A stretch of 64,000 bases of DNA from Ruminococcaceae bacterium UBA7080 (GCA_002493595.1 DKZG01000033.1:484-64483); one strand, 5' to 3'; shown: positions 47,962-57,098, numbered from the stretch's first letter. The notes: generated by a model not told the origin, from the sequence alone. Numbers and translations are program-made.

Positions 47962-49641
47962 TTATTTAAGTACTTTAAAGTCAACCTTGCCGATTTTGGT
48001 TCTCGGAAGCTCATCAATATAAACAACTTCTTTCGGCACTGACCACTTAGAAAGATTTTGCTTGCCGAATTCGAAAATTTTCTTTGTAAGCTCATCTTCG
48101 TTGTCATGAGCAAATTTTTTGTTCTTAACAACAAAAAGTTTGAGCTGCGTTTTGCCTTCCTCGCCGGTGCCGATTGCACAGCAGTCATAAATTTCCGCCA
48201 TGGCTCTGTATGCTTCTTCAATAAATGACGGATAAACAAGATAACCACTGATTTTATATACTCTCTTCAGTCTCTGACGGTAATAGATATCACCGGTTTC
48301 AGGTGTAATACAGCACATATCGCCTGTGTGCAGCCAAACTCTGCCGTCCTCGTGTTTAACAAGCATCTTAGCTGTTTCCTGCGGGTCATTCCAATAACCC
48401 TGCATTAGAGTCGGACCGTAAACACAAAGCTCACCGTCCTCGCCTTTAACCTCTTCGGTAGTACCGGGTTTAACGGTCATAACCTCAATATTATATGTCG
48501 GCAGACCGATACAGCCCTGCGGTGCTTCTCTTCTCATATCCGTAAAGGTACAAACAGTAACACATTCTGTTAAACCATAACCGGTTGCAAAGTGGAATTT
48601 AGAGCCATTTTCTTTCAGAAGTCTATCCATTTTTTCGGTCAGTGAATAAGGAACAACGTCACCGCCGGAGCCGATAAGCTTCATCGTGCTCATATCAATT
48701 CCTTTAAGGTATCCTGCTTTATAAACTTTTTCAAAGAAATCCGGTACGCCGAATACATAATTAATGTGATATTTTTTAATTGCATCGCTGCACATTTTTG
48801 CATCAAACTGCGGGAAGAGGGCCTGCGGCTGACCTACAATTATGGAATAGTGCATGCACATGCCGAAGCCGAAACCGTGGAAAACAGGCAGTGCAGTGAG
48901 CATAGCATCGTTATCGGGATCAATCTTTTTCTGAATAACAGTGTCAACAACGTCCCAAACTTCATATGAAAGATTATTGATGTTGTAGTTGGAAAGCATA
49001 ACAGCCTTCGGATTTCCTGTTGTGCCTCCGGTCATCATTGTAACTGCAGTTGCATCATAATCGGTTTGGATTTCAACAATGTTATTTTTAAGATATTCTT
49101 TACCCTCGTTAAGAAAATCTTTCCAGTCAATACATTTCTTTACACCGGTTGCTTTTGCAGTCTTGCCTTTGATTTTTTTCTTGTAAAGCATATTGGCAAT
49201 CATGCCATAGGCTGTTTTTGGAAAATACTGAGCAGTTTTGCATTTAACAAGAGTAAGATCACTCATGCCTGTAAAGGCTTTTTCGCTGACATCAAAGCAA
49301 AATGCGAATTTAGCATCGACAAGATTTTTTGCATACTGTGCTTCGCTGGCAACAGAAAGCGGGTGCAGCATAGCAGCAATTGCACCTATCTTGTTTACAG
49401 CATAAATTGCTGTAATGCACTGCGGCATATTCGGTGCACAGATGATAACTCTGTCACCTTTTTTGACGCCGTTTGCAATAAGGGCTGCTGCACAAAGGTT
49501 AACCATTTCATCAGCTTCGTTCCAGCTGATTGTATTGTTGTAATAGTAAAAGCAGGGCTTGTCGCCTCTTTGAGCAACAGAGTCCATAAACTTTTCGTAC
49601 ATAGTTTTTTTAACATCATATTTACTGGTGAATTCAGCCAT
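47962..49641 (-). CDS. AMP-binding acyl-CoA synthetase
   Basis: It activates a carboxylic acid with ATP and loads it onto CoA. The 559-residue adenylate-forming enzyme has the P-loop TMMTGGTTGNPKAVMLSN near residue 208, the A5 motif ATGYGLTECV near 345, the A7 motif LHTGDMCCI near 425, and the A10 Lys in RTKIGKVDF at the C-terminus. The chain length of the acid is not deducible; long-chain fatty acid is the default. GGAGG precedes ATG 49641. A possible extended -10 (TGGTATAAT) lies upstream. Confidence 0.92.
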   Translation of the reverse strand: MAEFTSKYDVKKTMYEKFMDSVAQRGDKPCFYYYNNTISWNEADEMVNLCAAALIANGVKKGDRVIICAPNMPQCITAIYAVNKIGAIAAMLHPLSVASEAQYAKNLVDAKFAFCFDVSEKAFTGMSDLTLVKCKTAQYFPKTAYGMIANMLYKKKIKGKTAKATGVKKCIDWKDFLNEGKEYLKNNIVEIQTDYDATAVTMMTGGTTGNPKAVMLSNYNINNLSYEVWDVVDTVIQKKIDPDNDAMLTALPVFHGFGFGMCMHYSIIVGQPQALFPQFDAKMCSDAIKKYHINYVFGVPDFFEKVYKAGYLKGIDMSTMKLIGSGGDVVPYSLTEKMDRLLKENGSKFHFATGYGLTECVTVCTFTDMRREAPQGCIGLPTYNIEVMTVKPGTTEEVKGEDGELCVYGPTLMQGYWNDPQETAKMLVKHEDGRVWLHTGDMCCITPETGDIYYRQRLKRVYKISGYLVYPSFIEEAYRAMAEIYDCCAIGTGEEGKTQLKLFVVKNKKFAHDNEDELTKKIFEFGKQNLSKWSVPKEVVYIDELPRTKIGKVDFKVLK

Positions 49642-49708
49642 ACTTATCCTCCGACAAAAGCAAAATTATGAACACAATCGTACAATGTGTACATTTATCA
49701 CTTTGTCG

Positions 49709-49717
49709 ATTATACCA
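49709..49717 (-). promoter_or_regulatory. Extended -10 for the acyl-CoA synthetase gene
   Basis: On the minus strand TGGTATAAT is an extended -10 (TATAAT at 49709-49714). No good -35 is visible 17 bp upstream. Confidence 0.45.
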
Positions 49718-49829
49718 AATTAATAATTGCAATTCTACATATTTTAAAATAATTTATCTTTATTTAATAATTTGACTTTTTGTATATATATGGTAAAATA
49801 GAAAAATATATTTAACGGAGGATAAAGAT

Positions 49830-50510
49830 GTGGCTTATAAGATAAAAAAAGACCCTATTGATAAAATACCGAAAGCCCAGCTCGTTTTTTGGATTATAGT
49901 TCGTTTGGCAATGATAATATGTGCATTATATTCTTTTATAAACGGCGATGTGGTAATGGGTTTTGAAAGCGTATTCTGCTTTATTTTTACCCATCTTTGG
50001 GACATGTTTCAGATTTTCGGCAACGGCAGTTTTATTGAGGAGGTTCCGCCTCTCAGCCAAACAATGCTGAATATTATAATATTTGTGGGTATTGTAATCG
50101 GATCGTACTTCGGTCTTTTTGATAAAATATCATGGTTCGATAATATGATGCATATTCTTTCAGGCGTGGTGTGTGCGGTATTTGGTTACGATTTTGCCTG
50201 TATTATTCAGCGCAAAAAGGGGCAGTGTGCAGCTACTCTTGCGGCAATCTTTTCACTGATGTTTGCACTTTCCATTGCTGTCGGATGGGAATTTTATGAA
50301 TTTCTTATGGACACGCTTCACGGCACAAACCTTCAGCTTTCAAAGGCCGGAGAAGAGACCGCAATGTTTGATTTGTCAAAATACAATAATGAATACGGTT
50401 ATCTTGGTTTAGTTGATACAATGACGGATATGATGATGAATGCTGTAGGCGGTATATTTGGCATGATATTTATGATTGTTCTCAGAAACCGAAAAAAGAA
50501 AAATAAATAA
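49830..50510 (+). CDS. DUF2238-like multi-pass membrane protein
   Basis: This is a 226-residue protein with five or six hydrophobic segments. The charged membrane motifs SWFDNMMHILSGVVCAVFGYDF near residue 104, VGWEFYEFLMD near 150 and LVDTMTDMMMNAVGGIFGMI near 192 are like those of the DUF2238/YjdF group. The function is unknown. The start is GTG after GGAGG. A terminator follows. Confidence 0.78.
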   Translation: MAYKIKKDPIDKIPKAQLVFWIIVRLAMIICALYSFINGDVVMGFESVFCFIFTHLWDMFQIFGNGSFIEEVPPLSQTMLNIIIFVGIVIGSYFGLFDKISWFDNMMHILSGVVCAVFGYDFACIIQRKKGQCAATLAAIFSLMFALSIAVGWEFYEFLMDTLHGTNLQLSKAGEETAMFDLSKYNNEYGYLGLVDTMTDMMMNAVGGIFGMIFMIVLRNRKKKNK

Positions 50511-50520
50511 AAAGTCTGCA

Positions 50521-50555
50521 AAGGGGATCTGATGATAAAATCAGTTCCCTTTTTT
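50521..50555 (+). terminator. Terminator after the DUF2238 gene
   Basis: AAGGGGATCTGAT pairs with ATCAGTTCCCTT (one mismatch, one G-T), followed by six T residues. Confidence 0.8.
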
Positions 50556-50602
50556 ATTGTTAAAAAGGGGATGACAATTTATATAAAAACGGCTTGTCTT
50601 TT

Positions 50603-50635
50603 TTTACATATTTTGCATTTGTATTTAAATATAAT
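50603..50635 (+). promoter_or_regulatory. Possible Spo0A-dependent spoIIE promoter (21-bp spacer)
   Basis: TTTACA (50603-50608) and TATAAT (50630-50635) are 21 bp apart. The Bacillus subtilis spoIIE promoter is known for 21-bp spacing and Spo0A activation. TTGTCTT (50594-50600) just upstream is a partial match to the Spo0A box TGTCGAA. A conventional 17-bp partner for this -10 is poor. Confidence 0.42.
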
Positions 50636-50675
50636 ACTAACGGTGATGAAAGATGCAAATGTGAAAGGGTAAGCC

Positions 50676-52730
50676 ATGCAGGTTAAAGAAAGAATAAAAA
50701 TAAAGAATTCCAATAAGCATATTATAAAAGAAATTGCCGGGCGCGCAGTGTGGCTGGTTTTAGCCTTTTTTCTCAGTTTTTCATCAGTGGTAGGCGGATG
50801 CTGCCCGTTTGCAGTATCACTTATAACCGTGTCAAGCAAGCGTAATTTTTTATTCTCTGCCATCGGAGCCGGGTTAGGCTATATTGTTTTTTGCGACAGT
50901 ACAGATGCTATACGCTACTTCAGTGCAGTGATTATAGCGGCACTCGGCACACTGGCAATTAATCTTTTTAATTCAAGAAAAGAATTTTATTTACCGATGA
51001 TTGTTTCCTTTTTATCAGTGCTTTCGACAGGTATTGTTATGAATATCAGAAGCGGTGATGCGGCCGGTGCATATGCTTTGACAGTCGGTGAAGCTGTGTT
51101 GGCCCTTGGTGCGTCCTTTTTCTTTTTTCGAGCAGTTCACTGCAATATCAAGCGGTTAAAATACAAAGCACTTCCGGTTACGGATATAACCTGTCTTATG
51201 GTATCAGCGGCAGTAGCACTTGCCGGTTTATCCTTTATTGAAATTAAAGGTGTTTCACCTGCACGAATTATTGCTGTTGCGGTTATACTTACAGCCGTAC
51301 GCTTTGGTTCTCAAAGCTGGGGACTTATTATTTCGCTTTGTCTCGGCTTTGCACTCGGTATAAGCAGAGACAACAGTATGTTTTTATTAGGCGCTTATGC
51401 CTTTTCGGCTTTGGTTTCAAGTCTGTTTACTTCCATATCCAGTCTTGGAATAGGGGTCAGTTTTTCCCTTTCCATGGTGTTTTTTGCAGTTGCAGCAAAC
51501 ATGGGTGCTTTTTCGGTGTGCTGTGTCATAGAGAGTGTTATTGCATCTGTAATCATGGTGTTACTGCCTGAAATCATTACAGAAAAAATATCAGCCTTTT
51601 TTGAAAGCGGTGCGGATATTGCTCCTGACGGAAGCTTGAGACAAAGTCTTGTGGTAAGGCTGCGATTTGCATCATCTGCCTTGGCTCAGGTCAGTGAAAG
51701 TGTACGTGATGTTCGGGAAAAAATAAATGCCTTGGGCAGAATAGAACCTATGGAAAGCGAACTGAGAATGGTTGCAGCTGACCAGTTCTTTTCAATCTCG
51801 GATATGCTTGGCGATTTGGCATTTGAATTTGATGATGCAGAAATTTTTGATTTTAAATCAGCAGGAAAAATAAGACGCATGCTTGGTGAGTATGATATTT
51901 ATCCTGAAAACATTTCGGTTATCATTGATAAGTATGACCGTATGAGAGTGGAGATTTTGGCTCCGGCAAAAACGAACGGTCTTGAAAGTCCGAGAATAAA
52001 AAATGAAATTGAAAAAATCTGCGGACGAGATTTTGAAAAAAGCAGAACAAATTACTCGGGTTCAAGTTTTATGCTCAGCATTATTGAAAAGCCGAATTTT
52101 AAAATGAGCTTTGGTTTTGCTCAATATTGTGCAGAGGGAAAATTGTGCGGTGATACCATAAAAACAATTAATGATTCTAAGGGGCATATGATATTTATTA
52201 TCAGTGACGGCATGGGTAAGGGCGGACGCGCTGCTCTTGACGGCGCAATGGGTGCAGGATTGCTTTCAAAGCTCCTTTGTGCCGGATTCGGATTTGATTC
52301 ATCTCTTAAGGTAGTCAACAGCGCATTGTTGGTTAAAAGCAGTGAAGAGAGCCTGGCAACGCTTGACTGCGCTTGTGTAGATTTGTTTACCGGTAAGTGT
52401 GAATTCTATAAAGCGGGAGCTCCAAGGTCTTATGTAGTTAAAAATCATTCGGTTTCAAAATGTGAGCTTTCCTCCATGCCGGCCGGAATATTGCGCGGAA
52501 TTGAATTTGCAAAACGCACAACAGTGCTGAATGTTGGTGATGAAATCATTATGATGAGCGATGGTATAACCGATGTAGGCGAGGAACTGCTTGATGAATT
52601 TTTACGCTTTGACGACAGCGACAGTCCGAATGACAGGGCGAAGGAAATACTCGATTTTGCAATTAAACACAGCTGTGACAGACATCGGGATGATATGTCT
52701 GTTATTGTTGCAAAGCTTATAAAAGGATAA
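50676..52730 (+). CDS. spoIIE: Stage II sporulation protein E (SpoIIE) PP2C phosphatase
   Basis: It dephosphorylates the anti-anti-sigma factor SpoIIAA and so activates sigma-F in the forespore; it also interacts with the division septum. The 684-residue protein has about ten transmembrane segments (residues 25-310), a linker and a C-terminal PP2C phosphatase domain. The metal ligands are visible: IISDGMGKGGRAA near residue 505 and MMSDGITDVG near 630, plus HRDDMSVIVAKL at the end. It is shorter than the Bacillus form (about 827), as in many clostridia. The SIS-domain gene follows after 3 bp. Confidence 0.95.
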   Translation: MQVKERIKIKNSNKHIIKEIAGRAVWLVLAFFLSFSSVVGGCCPFAVSLITVSSKRNFLFSAIGAGLGYIVFCDSTDAIRYFSAVIIAALGTLAINLFNSRKEFYLPMIVSFLSVLSTGIVMNIRSGDAAGAYALTVGEAVLALGASFFFFRAVHCNIKRLKYKALPVTDITCLMVSAAVALAGLSFIEIKGVSPARIIAVAVILTAVRFGSQSWGLIISLCLGFALGISRDNSMFLLGAYAFSALVSSLFTSISSLGIGVSFSLSMVFFAVAANMGAFSVCCVIESVIASVIMVLLPEIITEKISAFFESGADIAPDGSLRQSLVVRLRFASSALAQVSESVRDVREKINALGRIEPMESELRMVAADQFFSISDMLGDLAFEFDDAEIFDFKSAGKIRRMLGEYDIYPENISVIIDKYDRMRVEILAPAKTNGLESPRIKNEIEKICGRDFEKSRTNYSGSSFMLSIIEKPNFKMSFGFAQYCAEGKLCGDTIKTINDSKGHMIFIISDGMGKGGRAALDGAMGAGLLSKLLCAGFGFDSSLKVVNSALLVKSSEESLATLDCACVDLFTGKCEFYKAGAPRSYVVKNHSVSKCELSSMPAGILRGIEFAKRTTVLNVGDEIIMMSDGITDVGEELLDEFLRFDDSDSPNDRAKEILDFAIKHSCDRHRDDMSVIVAKLIKG

Positions 52731-52733
52731 AAT

Positions 52734-53804
52734 ATGAAAAACAGAGAAAAAATTTTTATAAGAAAAAAAAGGAAGATACGCTTAGAAGCACCTGTGGCAG
52801 ATAAAGGAAGTTTTCCTGATTTTATGCGAAAGGAAATATTTGCGCAGCCCGAACTGTTAAATGGCTTGCTTGAAAGATATATAACCGCCGGCAAAATTAA
52901 TTTTGATTTTCTTAAAATTAAAATAGATAAGATTAAAAGGATTTATATTGCAGGCAATGGTGAAAATTATGGGTGCATTCTTGCCGGTGCATATAATTTT
53001 GAAGTTCTGGCCGATATTGTGTGCGTGCCGATACTTCTGTCCGAATTTAATTTTTCGAATCCAATACTTGATAAAAATACAATGGTTATAATTATCAGTG
53101 CCGATAAAGCCTGTGCAGATGTAAAAAGTGCAGTGAGAAGGGTAAGAGAAAGCGGTGCAAGAGTCATAGGCATATTTAATTTTGAACCAGATGACAGCGA
53201 AGCAATTTCTCTGAATTTGACAGAAATGGGATGCGTGTCAACAGCCGGTTACACGCTGAGGTATATTGTTTTGTCTCTGCTTGCGCTTTATTTCGGAGAA
53301 AAAAATCAGGTCATTACAGAGCTTTATGTCAGAATTGCTACCAAAATGCTTCAGTCGCTTACGGATAAAATCAAATATGTTTTAGAGAGCGAGTATTCTA
53401 TAAAACAAATTGCTCGTGACATCAATCCGCTGAATTTGCTTACAATTGGCACAAATGTGGATTTCGCAGCAGCAGCGTATGCAGCATATCTTTTGTCTTT
53501 TGCATTTAACAGTGATGTGCATACCATTCCGGCAGGTGAAATGGGTTTTGCAAGGTCAAAACGAAAAAATGTTATTGGATTTGCATCAAATGAGCATTTT
53601 TATAATGAGCTTATAAAAAAGGCCGAAGATTGTATAAAAATCATTCCGCAAAACATTTCGGAACAGGGTGAATATAGTATTTCATATGATGATACCATAC
53701 CGCTTTTTAATCCTGTTCTCAGCACAGTCGCTGTGCAGCTGATGGCCTATCATATTGCAAAGGGAAATAATATACCTTTGGATAAATCACAGCTGACAGA
53801 TTGA
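52734..53804 (+). CDS. GlmS-like double-SIS protein with altered active site
   Basis: This 356-residue protein aligns with the isomerase half of glucosamine-6-phosphate synthase but has no glutaminase domain. FMRKEIFAQPELLNGLLERYI matches the GlmS 'KEIfeQP' start. The usual sugar-phosphate motif GTSYHA reads GNGENYGC, and SQSGET reads SADKACA, so the phosphate-binding Ser/Thr residues are mostly lost. The C-terminal region PLFNPVLSTVAVQLMAYHIAKGNNIPLDKSQLTD keeps the GlmS-type ending (the usual 'D.PRnLaKsVT' is reduced). It is 3 bp after spoIIE, implying sporulation-linked expression. Catalysis is doubtful; a regulatory or binding role is possible. Confidence 0.8.
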   Translation: MKNREKIFIRKKRKIRLEAPVADKGSFPDFMRKEIFAQPELLNGLLERYITAGKINFDFLKIKIDKIKRIYIAGNGENYGCILAGAYNFEVLADIVCVPILLSEFNFSNPILDKNTMVIIISADKACADVKSAVRRVRESGARVIGIFNFEPDDSEAISLNLTEMGCVSTAGYTLRYIVLSLLALYFGEKNQVITELYVRIATKMLQSLTDKIKYVLESEYSIKQIARDINPLNLLTIGTNVDFAAAAYAAYLLSFAFNSDVHTIPAGEMGFARSKRKNVIGFASNEHFYNELIKKAEDCIKIIPQNISEQGEYSISYDDTIPLFNPVLSTVAVQLMAYHIAKGNNIPLDKSQLTD

Positions 53805-53819
53805 TATTTTGAAAACGTT

Positions 53820-53856
53820 AAAAGCCGTGCCTGTTAAAAACAGACACGGCTTTTAA
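53820..53856. terminator. Terminator between convergent operons
   Basis: AAAAGCCGTGcCTGT pairs with ACAGaCACGGCTTTT (one mismatch), serving the SIS gene and nadC. Confidence 0.9.
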
Positions 53857-53864
53857 TGATTGAA

Positions 53865-54701
53865 TTAAACTGCAGTTAGGTTTTTAAGACTGATATCCAT
53901 TATAGGTGCTGAATGCGTCAGTGCTCCGCAGGATACAAAATCCACTCCGATTTCGGCAATTTCCTTAAGCCTTGCTTTTGTGACATTGCCTGAGCATTCA
54001 CTCTGTGCTCTGCCGCCGATTATTTCTACAGCTTTTTTCATGGTATCAATATCCATATTATCAAGCATAATTATATCTGCACCGGCGTCAATTGCTTCCT
54101 GAACCTGATCCAGTGTTTCTGTTTCAATTTCAATTTTTCGAACAAAAGGTGCGTATGCTTTTGCCATCTGAACAGCTTTTGTAATTGAGCCTGCAGCTCC
54201 GATGTGATTATCCTTAAGCAGTACGCCGTCTGACAAATTATATCTGTGATTTGTTGCACCGCCTACGGTTACGGCATATTTTTCAAAAGGACGCATATTA
54301 GGTGTCGTTTTTCTGGTGTCAAGAAGAGTGGTTGAATATCCCTCAAGCTCTTTCATGTATTCTTTCGTGATTGTAGCAATTCCGCTCATTCGCTGCAGGT
54401 AATTCAGGCCTGTTCTTTCGCCGCTTAAAATTGCTTTTATATCACCATATATAACGCCTAAAAGCTCACCCTTATGTACTTCGTCTCCATCTTTGAAAAA
54501 AGCATCAAAGCGGCTTGTACTGTCCAGCAGCTCAAAGGTACGTCTGAAAATATCAAGGCCGCAGATAATACCATCTTGCTTGCAAATTAAATCAGCCTTG
54601 CCCTGCTTGTCCTCCGGCATTACAGCATTTGTCGAAACATCCTCTGATGTTATATCCTCTTTAAGCGTGTTGAGAATATAGTCATCTACATTAATTTTCA
54701 T
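53865..54701 (-). CDS. nadC: Nicotinate-nucleotide pyrophosphorylase (quinolinate phosphoribosyltransferase)
   Basis: It converts quinolinate and PRPP to nicotinate mononucleotide in NAD synthesis. The 278-residue protein shows GERTGLNYLQRMSGIAT near residue 95, LLDTRKTTPNMRPFEKYAVTVGGATNHRYNLSDGVLLKDNHI near 128 (PRPP and substrate residues) and EIETETLDQ near 195. The ATG at 54701 lies within the last codons of nadB (11-bp overlap); an in-frame ATG at 54719 would overlap more and has no better site. Translation is coupled to nadB. Confidence 0.94.
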   Translation of the reverse strand: MKINVDDYILNTLKEDITSEDVSTNAVMPEDKQGKADLICKQDGIICGLDIFRRTFELLDSTSRFDAFFKDGDEVHKGELLGVIYGDIKAILSGERTGLNYLQRMSGIATITKEYMKELEGYSTTLLDTRKTTPNMRPFEKYAVTVGGATNHRYNLSDGVLLKDNHIGAAGSITKAVQMAKAYAPFVRKIEIETETLDQVQEAIDAGADIIMLDNMDIDTMKKAVEIIGGRAQSECSGNVTKARLKEIAEIGVDFVSCGALTHSAPIMDISLKNLTAV

Positions 54702-56016
54702 CGTTACACCATTTATCATAGAATACAGGATCCTTTCCTTTGATTTCGTGCATTATCAGATTTTTGAATTCCTTTTCGCGAGTCTTTTTGTCAGGGTATG
54801 ACTTTAAGTCAATCTCCGGAAGCTCAAACGGTTTGTTTTCGCTGTCTTCTGCAATCAGAATTGCTGCACGTTTTGCAAAGACAAGACTTTCAAGCAAGGA
54901 ATTTGAGGCCAGTCTGTTACGCCCGTGAACACCGTTGCAGGCTGTTTCGCCTACAGCAAAAAGATGCTGCATGGTCGTTTGACCGTTCAGGTCTGTTTTG
55001 ACTCCGCCCATCATATAATGCTGAGCAGGCGTGACGGGAACTCTGTCTTTGGTAATATCATACCCCTCATCCATACATGCTTCATAAATGTTCGGAAATC
55101 TTTTTGCAGCCTCTTCGCTGCTCATTGTCGGCAGTGTGATATAAACATGATCCGTGGAGAATTTTTCCATCTCATTAACTATGGCATCTGTTACCACATC
55201 ACGCGGCTGCAGCTCATCGGTAAATCTTTCACCGTTTTCATTAAGCAGTATTGCACCCTCGCCGCGTACACTTTCGCTTATCAAAAAACGTCTGCCCCTT
55301 TTTTTGCTGTAAAGTGTTGTAGGATGTATTTGAATATAGTTCATATCCTGAAGTTCAACATTATGCTTGATGGCTAAAGCAAAGGAATCTCCGGTTATAT
55401 GCGGAAAGTTGGTTGAGTTTAAAAACAGTCCGCCGATGCCGCCGGTTGCCAGGATGATGTCCTTGGCAATAATGGCGCCCATCTCGCCGTATTCATCTTC
55501 GCATACAATGCCCTGACAGATATTATTTTTCTCGATAAAATCAATCATTGTAGTCTGAGTAACAAAGGTGATGTTTGCTCTTTTTTTTGCAATTCTCAGC
55601 AAAGTTGCCGTGATTTCCTTGCCGGTTTCATCCTTGTGGTGAAGAATTCTGTTTTTTCTGTGTGCCCCTTCACGTGTATAATCAAAATCTCCGTCATTAT
55701 CTGTATCAAATTTGACCCCAAGTTCAACAAGCTTGCCGATAACCTCAGTCGATGCTTCAATCATAACACGCACGGATTCGGGATTATTCTCATAATGACC
55801 TGCTTTCATCGTGTCTTCAAAATAGCATGTAAAGTCATTAGGGTCTTTTAAAACGCATACACCACCCTGAGCCAAATAGGAGTCACACTCTTTCAGCTGC
55901 TCCTTGGTGATAACCAATATATCTTTATTTTTCGGGAGGCAGAGTGCAGCAAAAAGGCCTGCTACACCGCTTCCTACAATCACAACATCTGTTTTAATAA
56001 AATCTTTTATATCCAT
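54691..56016 (-). CDS. nadB: L-aspartate oxidase
   Basis: This FAD enzyme oxidises L-aspartate to iminoaspartate, the first step of de novo NAD synthesis. The 441-residue protein has the N-terminal FAD fold DVVIVGSGVAGLFAAL, SYLAQGGVCV near residue 46, REGAHRKNRILHHKDETG near 117, and TPAQHYMMGGVKTDLNGQT plus GRNRLASNSLLE near the C-terminus. It is shorter than the E. coli form (540) because the C-terminal helical domain is reduced. nadA, whose product acts next, is not beside it. The start ATG has no close ribosome site; AGGAG lies some 26 bases upstream. Confidence 0.93.
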   Translation of the reverse strand: MDIKDFIKTDVVIVGSGVAGLFAALCLPKNKDILVITKEQLKECDSYLAQGGVCVLKDPNDFTCYFEDTMKAGHYENNPESVRVMIEASTEVIGKLVELGVKFDTDNDGDFDYTREGAHRKNRILHHKDETGKEITATLLRIAKKRANITFVTQTTMIDFIEKNNICQGIVCEDEYGEMGAIIAKDIILATGGIGGLFLNSTNFPHITGDSFALAIKHNVELQDMNYIQIHPTTLYSKKRGRRFLISESVRGEGAILLNENGERFTDELQPRDVVTDAIVNEMEKFSTDHVYITLPTMSSEEAAKRFPNIYEACMDEGYDITKDRVPVTPAQHYMMGGVKTDLNGQTTMQHLFAVGETACNGVHGRNRLASNSLLESLVFAKRAAILIAEDSENKPFELPEIDLKSYPDKKTREKEFKNLIMHEIKGKDPVFYDKWCNDEN

Positions 56017-56250
56017 AATCAATTTAGCTTTTAAGCCGCTTCTCCTAAGGTACTTCGATTATTGTATTTATTTTAAGTTATACTTATTTCAGTATATAAT
56101 TATTTGCCTTATTTGTCAAGGCTGAGGCGTTTTCTGCAGACGGAGTTTAAAATTTTGCAGCGCATTGCCGGTAATTTGGAGTAAACATAGATTGATAAAG
56201 TGTATTGCTTATGTTAAAATTAAATTATCAAATACCTTGTGAGGGTAACT

Positions 56251-56820
56251 ATGAATGTTTTTGATTTTGACAATACAATATATGACGGAGAAACATTGGT
56301 CGATTTTATAATGTATTATATAAAGCATGACCCTAAAATATGGAAATATATTCCTAAGCTTCTCTATATTTATTTTAAAGACACGCTTCATCTGTTTACA
56401 ATAGACGAAGCGATAAAAGCTTATGCAGGTTTTCTTGAGGGATATTATGTAAAAAAGATTGATACAGCTCAAGAAGATGTGCAGAAATTTTGGGATGAGA
56501 ACCAGCATAAAATCAAACCGTGGTATGATGAGGTCCGACAGGAGGATGACATTATTGTATCGGGAACTACTGATTTTATACTTGACGAGATTATGAAGCG
56601 AATGGGAATTAAAAACTATGTTGGTTCATCCATTGATAATAAAACCGGAAAATTCAAGAGACTGTGTTTTTTGGAAAATAAGGTTAAAATTTTTAATGAG
56701 GTCTTCCCAAATTCACACATTGATAATTTTTATACAGATTCCATGAATGATAAAGCAATGATGGATATTGCCGATCATGTATTTTTTGTTACCGGGGACA
56801 AAATAGAACAGATAAAGTGA
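56251..56820 (+). CDS. HAD-superfamily (HAD-IB type) phosphatase, paralogue of the gene at 2381
   Basis: This 189-residue protein begins with motif I DFDNT, has motif II in IVSGTTD near residue 108, a Lys in LENKVKIF near 148 and the acidic motif DNFYTDSMND near 162. The order of KFWDEN, TTDFILDEIMKRMG and HVFFVTGD matches the lexA-operon HAD protein, so the two are paralogues of one family. This copy lacks the strongly hydrophobic insert, though its cap is aromatic-rich. ATG 56251 follows GAGGG; an in-frame GTG at 56239 overlaps that site. Substrate unknown. Confidence 0.8.
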   Translation: MNVFDFDNTIYDGETLVDFIMYYIKHDPKIWKYIPKLLYIYFKDTLHLFTIDEAIKAYAGFLEGYYVKKIDTAQEDVQKFWDENQHKIKPWYDEVRQEDDIIVSGTTDFILDEIMKRMGIKNYVGSSIDNKTGKFKRLCFLENKVKIFNEVFPNSHIDNFYTDSMNDKAMMDIADHVFFVTGDKIEQIK

Positions 56821-56923
56821 GGATAATGCAGTATAATTGAATTGACTTTTCTCGTTCAATACTATTAATAACTTTAAATCAAAAGACATATGAAATAAAA
56901 ACGCCTAAAAAGCTATAATATGC

Positions 56924-56952
56924 TTGACATTTCTGTTACAGTGTGTTACTCT
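56924..56952 (+). promoter_or_regulatory. Distal murA-region promoter
   Basis: TTGACA (56924-56929), a 17-bp spacer and TACTCT (56947-56952). It would give a leader of about 265 nt before murA. Confidence 0.5.
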
Positions 56953-56960
56953 TTTGTTAC
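56934..56960 (+). promoter_or_regulatory. WalR-like direct repeats TGTTAC
   Basis: TGTTAC occurs at 56934, 56944 and 56955. The last two are separated by exactly 5 bp, fitting the WalR box TGTWAH-N5-TGTWAH; the first adds a third half-site one helical turn away. They overlap the -10 of the TTGACA promoter, a position suited to repression. Confidence 0.5.
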
Positions 56961-57098
56961 TATTTGGGCATACTATATTTTGTTCGTCTTTTAATTAATT
57001 TTTAAAAAATTCAATATATTGTATAAAAAACGACTAAAACCCTATATTTCTACACAATCTGAAGTGGTTACATTTTGGATAAAATATGATATATATGA

